A model generated the notes under the pieces. That model searched no databases. It was not told where the DNA came from and saw only the letters and a program-made list of their open reading frames with translations. DNA of 64,000 bases from Ulota crispa (Eukaryota > Streptophyta > Bryopsida > Orthotrichales > Orthotrichaceae): positions 5,007,966 to 5,071,965 of the forward strand of contig OY987252.1 in assembly GCA_963920765.1 (NCBI GenBank), written 5' to 3'. Each line of letters begins with the position of its first letter. Positions within the stretch are counted from its first letter, which is position 1. The translations under genes and the position numbers were made by a program. Below are positions 59,252 through 64,000 of this stretch, piece after piece.

Positions 59252-59693
59252 AAAAATGAAACTAGAAAAAAAATTTCAAGCCGCAGGTTTTGTTTCTGTG
59301 CTTCCGGGTGGAGGGTGAAAGCGGCCAAGGCGCAGCCAATTTTTTTTCTTTCGCTCTTTGGCTACGCTCCTAGTAGGGCTTTGTCATACAAGCAAAGCTC
59401 AAAAACCCTCCATCCTCACATTAACTGAAGATTTGAAAAAAACAAAAACGCAACAAAACATTAACAAAATTGAATATATAGAACGCTTCTTCTTCTAATG
59501 TACTATTCGTAGGAAAAGGGCTTTACGCCTTTGTATTTGCACTATTAGATATTATTTATGTATGCGTTATCTTTGCCCACTATCCGGGCTCGCGCTTAGA
59601 TAGATGTTTGCATTAGTCTTTTCTTTCTTCTAAAATGAATCAATTATTTTTGATGATTGCTTTGCCCTTCACCAAATTATAGCTGGTGTAATC
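59252..59693 (+). other. atp1-nad3 spacer
   Basis: Mitochondrial spacer with a moderately GC-rich stretch near 59,290-59,340. No gene is seen before trnW. Confidence 0.4.
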
Positions 59694-59765
59694 TAGAGAA
59701 AAGGGATTCAAACCCTTAACTTGTGGTTTTGGAGACCATTGTTCTACCATTGGAACTATTCTCCT
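59694..59765 (-). tRNA. trnW: trnW(CCA), slightly decayed
   Basis: On the minus strand a cloverleaf can be drawn. Acceptor AGGAGAA pairs with TTCTCTA. The D arm is GTTC/GAAC, the anticodon loop CTCCAAA on a stem ATGGT/ACCAC, and the T arm AAGGG-TTTGAAT-CCCTT. The anticodon is CCA. Mismatches at acceptor pairs 1-2 and in the anticodon stem, and TTTGAAT for TTCGAAT, look like transition damage. It is immediately upstream of, and opposite to, nad3. Confidence 0.8.
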
Positions 59766-59784
59766 AAAAAAAAGTGATTCTTGG

Positions 59785-60144
59785 TTTATAAAATTTGCAC
59801 CTACTTGTGTCTATTTAGTAATAAGTTTGCTATTTTCTTTGATCTTAATTGGTGTTTCCTTTCTATTTGCTTCTTCTTCTAATTTGACTTATCTAGAGAA
59901 ATTGTCAGCTTACGAATGCGGTTTTGATCCTTTTGATGATGCCAGAAGTCGTTTCGATATATGATTTTATCTTGTTTCTATTCTATTTATTATATTTGAT
60001 TTACAAGTCACATTTTTATTTCCTTGGGCAATTTCTCTTAATAAGATTGGTTTGTTTGGATTTTGGTCTATAATAGTATTTTTATTGATTTTGACAATTG
60101 GATTTTTATACGAATGAAAGAAGGGCGCTTTAGATTGGGAGTAA
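59785..60144 (+). pseudogene. nad3: nad3 (complex I subunit 3), intronless
   Basis: The frame covers 120 codons: [64 protein letters not shown]. The ATG is lost (TTT or TGG there). The Arg after RFDI is TGA and the Trp of YEWKKG is TGA (60,115). There is no intron at the site used in many other land plants. Confidence 0.85.
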
Positions 60145-60952
60145 CCCGACAATTTCTGAGCTTGCAAAACAATAAAAGCAAAAAAAACATGTTTTTCTGC
60201 TTTTATTATTTTGCAAGCTTTTAGCATTCCTTCCATCGCCATGTAAACAAAATGGGATAAATCTCAATAAGTAGGCATAATAAGTCATTCATTAACTTTA
60301 TTGAGCTTTCGGAGTCTTTGTTGGCATAGCCAACAAAGTGCAGCCCACGGCAAGAGAGCCCGTGAGGCCACACCGGCTCTCTCTAATAAAATTAACTGAA
60401 AGGATGCTGGGACGTCAAACAAATCAAGCAAGGCGCTACCAAACTAGTTTGTTTTCGTGCGTTTGATTTTTTTGTTTTGTTTGGTAGTTTAATATTTTTA
60501 CCCATTGGATAAAAATAGTAAAGCATTTCACGGAACAACGACTGTCTGTTCTTGTATAGTGAATGCCTGAAAATAATAGAATAGTCTATTTCAATGGGGG
60601 AAGCCGAAAGAAGCAGCTCAAAAGGTTTGCACAACGAATGAAAGGTGAAGGTAGTTTTCCTACTTTTTCCTCTCGCCAAAGAGCTTCCAAATAATATGCT
60701 TCGCTTCCCCCATGCTCTTTTTGACAAAATGAAAAAAAAACATTATATATTAATTACATAGTATACTCAATTATATACAATCAACAAAGAGATTAGCGCA
60801 ATCTACCTTTTGTCAATGCTTTATGCTATATAAAAAAAGTGGTAATAGAGAGAAAAAAAAGATTTTTTTGCTGTGCTATTTATCTTCAAGCCTTATGCTC
60901 CTACTTTTGGGTCCCGCTTATTATCCGCTTTATTTTAAGCAATAGGCTGGCT
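60145..60952 (+). other. nad3-nad7 spacer up to the gap
   Basis: No gene is recognised. The nad7 5' exon is not here and may lie in the gap. The stretch near 60,310-60,390 (TTGTTGGCATAGCCAACAA) can form a hairpin. Confidence 0.4.
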
Positions 60953-61152
60953 NNNNNNNNNNNNNNNNNNNNNNNNNNNNNNNNNNNNNNNNNNNNNNNN
61001 NNNNNNNNNNNNNNNNNNNNNNNNNNNNNNNNNNNNNNNNNNNNNNNNNNNNNNNNNNNNNNNNNNNNNNNNNNNNNNNNNNNNNNNNNNNNNNNNNNNN
61101 NNNNNNNNNNNNNNNNNNNNNNNNNNNNNNNNNNNNNNNNNNNNNNNNNNNN
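60953..61152. other. Assembly gap (200 N)
   Basis: Two hundred unknown bases, a round number typical of a placeholder. The sequence just after it already resembles the 5' third of the nad7-intron relatives, so at least the upstream nad7 exon should be in or across the gap. Confidence 0.95.
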
Positions 61153-62138
61153 CCTCCATTCTGGAGGTGCTGTAGAAATGCGTAGCAAAATAGATACAAC
61201 TAATCAACATATAGAATATGGTGACAACGACAACATGTCGTAAAAGGAGATAACTGGGAATAGCCAACCCTTGGCTTTATCTTCAACTGCATCCTTGAGT
61301 GTCAGTTAAATGGAAAGTATCATGAATGAGAGATGCCAGCAAAATGATCACTTGGGCGCGCTGGGCTAGAAGGAAAATAAGCTTCCTTTGGCAAGATAAT
61401 AAAGTAAGGCAAAATATTTTTTTTTGCTAGCTTTTAGTTTTTTGAATGCAGCCTCCTCCTATAATGACTTTCTTTGTGTGTCAAAGATCTAAAGTAAGTA
61501 CACCGAAGATAGAAACAAAAACTACAATTCAATATGAATATAGCAAAGCATCTGAAGCATAACTACACACTCACATAATCTTGTAAAAAGATAAGAGCAT
61601 TTGGTGGAACGGGTGAACCATACATTTTTCTAGATAGAGATGCGTGGGACGAAGGGCTTGTAGTGCCTGCCTATTTGCTTCAAATATTCAAAATAAAATT
61701 TTGCTGCGAGTTTTTTCAAAAAAACGTTAATATTCGCAAAAGGGAAGAAGCCTAAGTTGGCAAACTGACGCCGCGCACTTGAGCGGTTCGGAGAAAACCA
61801 GCCTACTCCATATTCTTTAGAAATTAAGCCTAAATGTGCAACTTTTAAGAAACAAAGGAAGTTTGTTAATATTTGGTTCGTTTGCTAGCACATAAACTAG
61901 GCAGACGCTTTATTTGAACTAGAGCTTGATCACCCAAAAGCAAAAATACTTCTGAAGTCAAAACTCAACCATTAATTATGAAGCTGCGATCCTGATTTGC
62001 TTATTTAAAATCTAAGGGTAACTCAAGTTAGAGAGCCATGTAATGGGTGACCATCTCACACGGTTCAGAGAGCACTTTCTTATGTGATGCGAGTGAATGT
62101 GTACGGCATAGCTGGCATCAATTAAATTTTGACTCTAT
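61153..62138 (+). other. Group II intron in nad7 (i209-type), 3' part
   Basis: Domain V is at 62,033-62,066 (GAGCCA...CGGTTC) and the end is TTTTGACTCTAT, as in the cox3 and nad9 introns. The block 61,594-61,680 copies 54,228-54,317 of the nad9 intron. The 5' splice site lies in the gap. Confidence 0.75.
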
Positions 62139-63111
62139 TTATGTTTCTATGATGGCCCAAGAACATGCTTATTCTTTAGCTGTAGAGAAACTTTGTAATT
62201 GTGAGGTACCATTACAAGCTCAATATATACAAGTGTTATTTTGTGAAATAACTCAAATTTTAATTCATTTACTTGCTTTAACTACTCATGCTATGGATAT
62301 GGGGCATTAACTCCGTTCCTGTGGGCCTTTGAAGAGCAAGAAAAACTTTTAGAATTTTATGAAAGAGTTTTAGGAGCCAAAAATGCATGCCAATTATGTA
62401 CGACTAGGCGGAGTTGCACAAGACATGCCTTTGGGCTTAAGTGAAGATATTTTTCTATTTACACAACAATTTGCTTCTTGTATTGATGAAATAGAAGAAA
62501 TGTTAACCAACAATTGTATTTGGAAACAGTGATTAGTTGATATTGGTACTGTTATTGCACAGCAAGCTTTGGATTAGGGATTTAGTGGTGTAATGTTAAG
62601 AGGCTCAAGAGTATGCTGGGATTTGCAAAAATCAGCACCTTACGATGTTTATTACCAATTGATTTTTGATGTACCCGTAGGTACCATAAGAGATTGTTAT
62701 GACCATTATTGTATTTGTATTGAAAAGATGCGACAAAGTATTCAAATCATTATGCAATGTGTTAATCAAATGCCTAGTGGCATGATTAAAGCGGATGATT
62801 GTAAGTTATGTCCTCCTTCACGATCTCAAATGAAACAATCCATGGAATCTTTAATTCACCATTTCAAACCTTATACAAAAGGTTTTTCTGTACCAGTTTC
62901 TTCTACCTATATTGCAGTAGAGGCACCTAAGGGAGAATTTGGTGTGTTTTTAGTCAATAATGGAACCAATTGTCCTTATTGTTGTAAAATAAGAGCACTT
63001 GGTTTTGGTCATTTACAAGGGCTTGATTTTATGTCCAAACATCACATGCTATCAGATGTTGTTACCATAATTGGTACTCAAGATATTGTTTTTGGAGAGG
63101 TAGATAGATAG
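62139..63111 (+). pseudogene. nad7: nad7 (complex I 49-kDa-type subunit), last exon
   Basis: From [19 protein letters not shown] to [15 protein letters not shown]. One base is lost near 62,299 and one gained in an A run near 62,383, so the frame is off only for ~28 codons. The Arg of KQRLVD is TGA (62,530 region) and the Trp of LDWGF is TAG (62,575). Codons 1 to ~70 are missing or in the gap. Confidence 0.9.
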
Positions 63112-63846
63112 AATTACTATTTCACAGGTAGGAAGGGCCCTAATTTTCTAGAGCCAAAAAAGATTCTTTTCACAAAACTCAAAACGTCGCTGAATCATCT
63201 ATGATGACTCATCAACATAGCGTACGGAGAAGGATATACATAGCAAATTGCTACAGAATGCACTATTTTAAGGCTTTTCTTCTCCAAAGCTACACACTTT
63301 TTTATTTGTTTTATGAACAAAGAGCACAAAGGCAAAGGGTGTCTTGGCATTTTTCTTCTCCATGCCTTTTTGATAAGTAGAGAAAATAAGCTTGCAAAGG
63401 TCACAGAGCTCAATATATATATATATATCATTTTGCTGTCTGCTTTACCCTTGGCTTAGCAAATGACAGGGCCGGGTGGAACAGTGAAAGCGCCCGCGGC
63501 CCATCAAGATTATGGCATTCCTATGTAATGTCCTAAAAAAGCACTAATTTCATGATGTAACGACTAACTAAAATGCATTTTATTAAATCTTATAAGAATG
63601 CAAGCCTAGAGCACCAACTTGACACACACAAGATTGAATTGCTTAAAGAAAAGATCTTATATATAGAAAAAAATTTGAGATAAGAATACATAGAAAAAAG
63701 TGAAGAAAAAGCGCAAGAAGGGCGCAGCAACTCTATGATCTAGTCATAGTTCAATCCATCTTATTATAAGATGATAGCAAACCTTGCTGCACGCAATCAA
63801 TCATTGTAGATGAGACATTGATACAAATAAAAAAGGCAAATACACC
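63112..63846 (+). other. nad7-rpl2 spacer
   Basis: No rps12 or rps7, which often precede rpl2 in plant mitochondria. A short TA run occurs at 63,411-63,429. A 37-codon frame at 63,571 (MHFIKSYKNASLEHQLDTHK) is unrecognised. Confidence 0.4.
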
Positions 63847-63942
63847 ATGACACTAAAACAATTAACTTTTTGTTTAAAAAAAAAGTCTGCTAGCAGAAAT
63901 TCATCAGGGTGTATTACTGTTTTTTGTCGAGGAGGTGGATCA
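63847..63942 (+). pseudogene. rpl2: rpl2 5' fragment (ribosomal protein L2), cut by junction
   Basis: MTLKQLTFCLKKKSASRNSS then GCITVFCRGGGS, the normal N-terminus with Arg-to-Cys changes. It stops after ~32 codons because the numt ends here. What follows is TIR-element sequence, not rpl2. Confidence 0.85.
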
Positions 63943-64000
63943 TGAAAAAATTACTCTACACAAAGTTGAGGTTTATTTTTCCCATGTAGGAGACCAAGTT
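63943..64000 (-). mobile_element. TIR-element copy 3, right part resuming after numt
   Basis: The text 'tactctacacaaagttgagg' and 'cccatgtaggagaccaa' matches the reverse complement of about 3,448-3,500 ('gctctacacaaagttgagg', 'ccatgtagaagaccaa'). That is the place directly after the part found at 40,346-40,605. The element runs on past the window edge. Confidence 0.85.

Larger units (their letters stand above)
40606..63942 (+). other. Numt: 23.3-kb mitochondrial DNA insert
   Basis: A continuous mitochondrial segment: cox2 intron, cox2, cox3, nad1, cob, nad9, atp1, trnW, nad3, nad7, rpl2 start. Group I and II introns are intact enough to show domain V and borders, so the donor was DNA. Every gene has in-frame stops or shifts. 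Substitutions are dominated by C-to-T and G-to-A on both strands, as expected from deamination of methylated cytosine in silent nuclear DNA. Both ends join the same TIR element, so the insert appears to be complete. A 200-base gap is at 60,953-61,152. Confidence 0.9.

Noticed and set aside
43599-63111. Functional mitochondrial genes with TGA read as Trp (genetic code 4)
   Set aside because: TAG also replaces conserved Trp codons, and there are frameshifts and a destroyed atp1 P-loop.
40606-63942. Stops as U-to-C RNA-editing sites (as in hornworts)
   Set aside because: Editing could restore Arg or Gln from TGA/TAA/TAG but not Trp, and cannot mend the frameshifts. Some individual Arg/Gln stops may still have been editing sites in the donor.
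63943-64000. Continuation of rpl2 after codon 32
   Set aside because: The text matches the TIR element at ~3,450-3,500 instead of any L2 sequence.

Overview
The window is land-plant nuclear DNA that carries a large fossil transfer of mitochondrial DNA. Positions 1 to about 40,605 are AT-rich nuclear sequence: transposon remnants, minisatellites and a few decayed intron-bearing genes. Positions about 40,606 to 63,942 are one mitochondrial insert (a numt), all genes in the same direction: a cox2 intron with maturase remnant, cox2, cox3, nad1, cob, nad9, atp1, trnW (opposite strand), nad3, nad7 and the first codons of rpl2. The last ~58 bases are nuclear again. Introns are kept, so the transfer was of DNA. 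The intron positions (cox2 near codons 128 and 234, cox3 at nt 506/507, nad1 at 287 and 728, a group I intron in cob at 420, nad9, atp1, nad7) suit a moss, hornwort or other early-diverging land plant. I cannot name the species.

The main observation is that both numt borders fall inside one copy of a terminal-inverted-repeat (TIR) element. The left part of that copy is at 40,346-40,605. The sequence after 63,942 continues the same element, judged against a whole copy at 2,825-3,774. The ~23.3 kb insert therefore appears to be complete within the window, apart from a 200-base assembly gap. The mitochondrial genes have decayed mostly by C-to-T and G-to-A change. Conserved tryptophan codons have become TGA or TAG, and the atp1 P-loop is altered, so this is not a working mitochondrial genome read with RNA editing or a variant code.

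Nuclear layout. 1-7.6 kb: a ~1.05 kb direct duplication flanking the TIR element, then 11-bp, 26-bp and 76-bp tandem arrays. 8.1-9.6 kb: a broken coiled-coil gene. 9.9-13.8 kb: a small MITE-like element and a ~950 bp fold-back within a second TIR-element copy. 14.8-18.9 kb: two minus-strand pseudogenes, one with a RING-like finger and one resembling a permuted (beta-class) N4/N6 DNA methyltransferase. 19.5-21.3 kb: a broken 612-codon frame of unknown family. 22.5-27.0 kb: a third minus-strand pseudogene with a coiled coil and a RING-like cluster. 27-34 kb: mostly empty, with one fold-back element. 34.0-40.2 kb: an old Ty3/gypsy chromovirus fossil.

No gene in the window looks clearly intact. 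The three minus-strand genes of 14.8-27 kb share a style (introns, low-complexity linkers, zinc-finger-like clusters, methyltransferase-like core) and may be parts of one repeated gene family. That link is inference.
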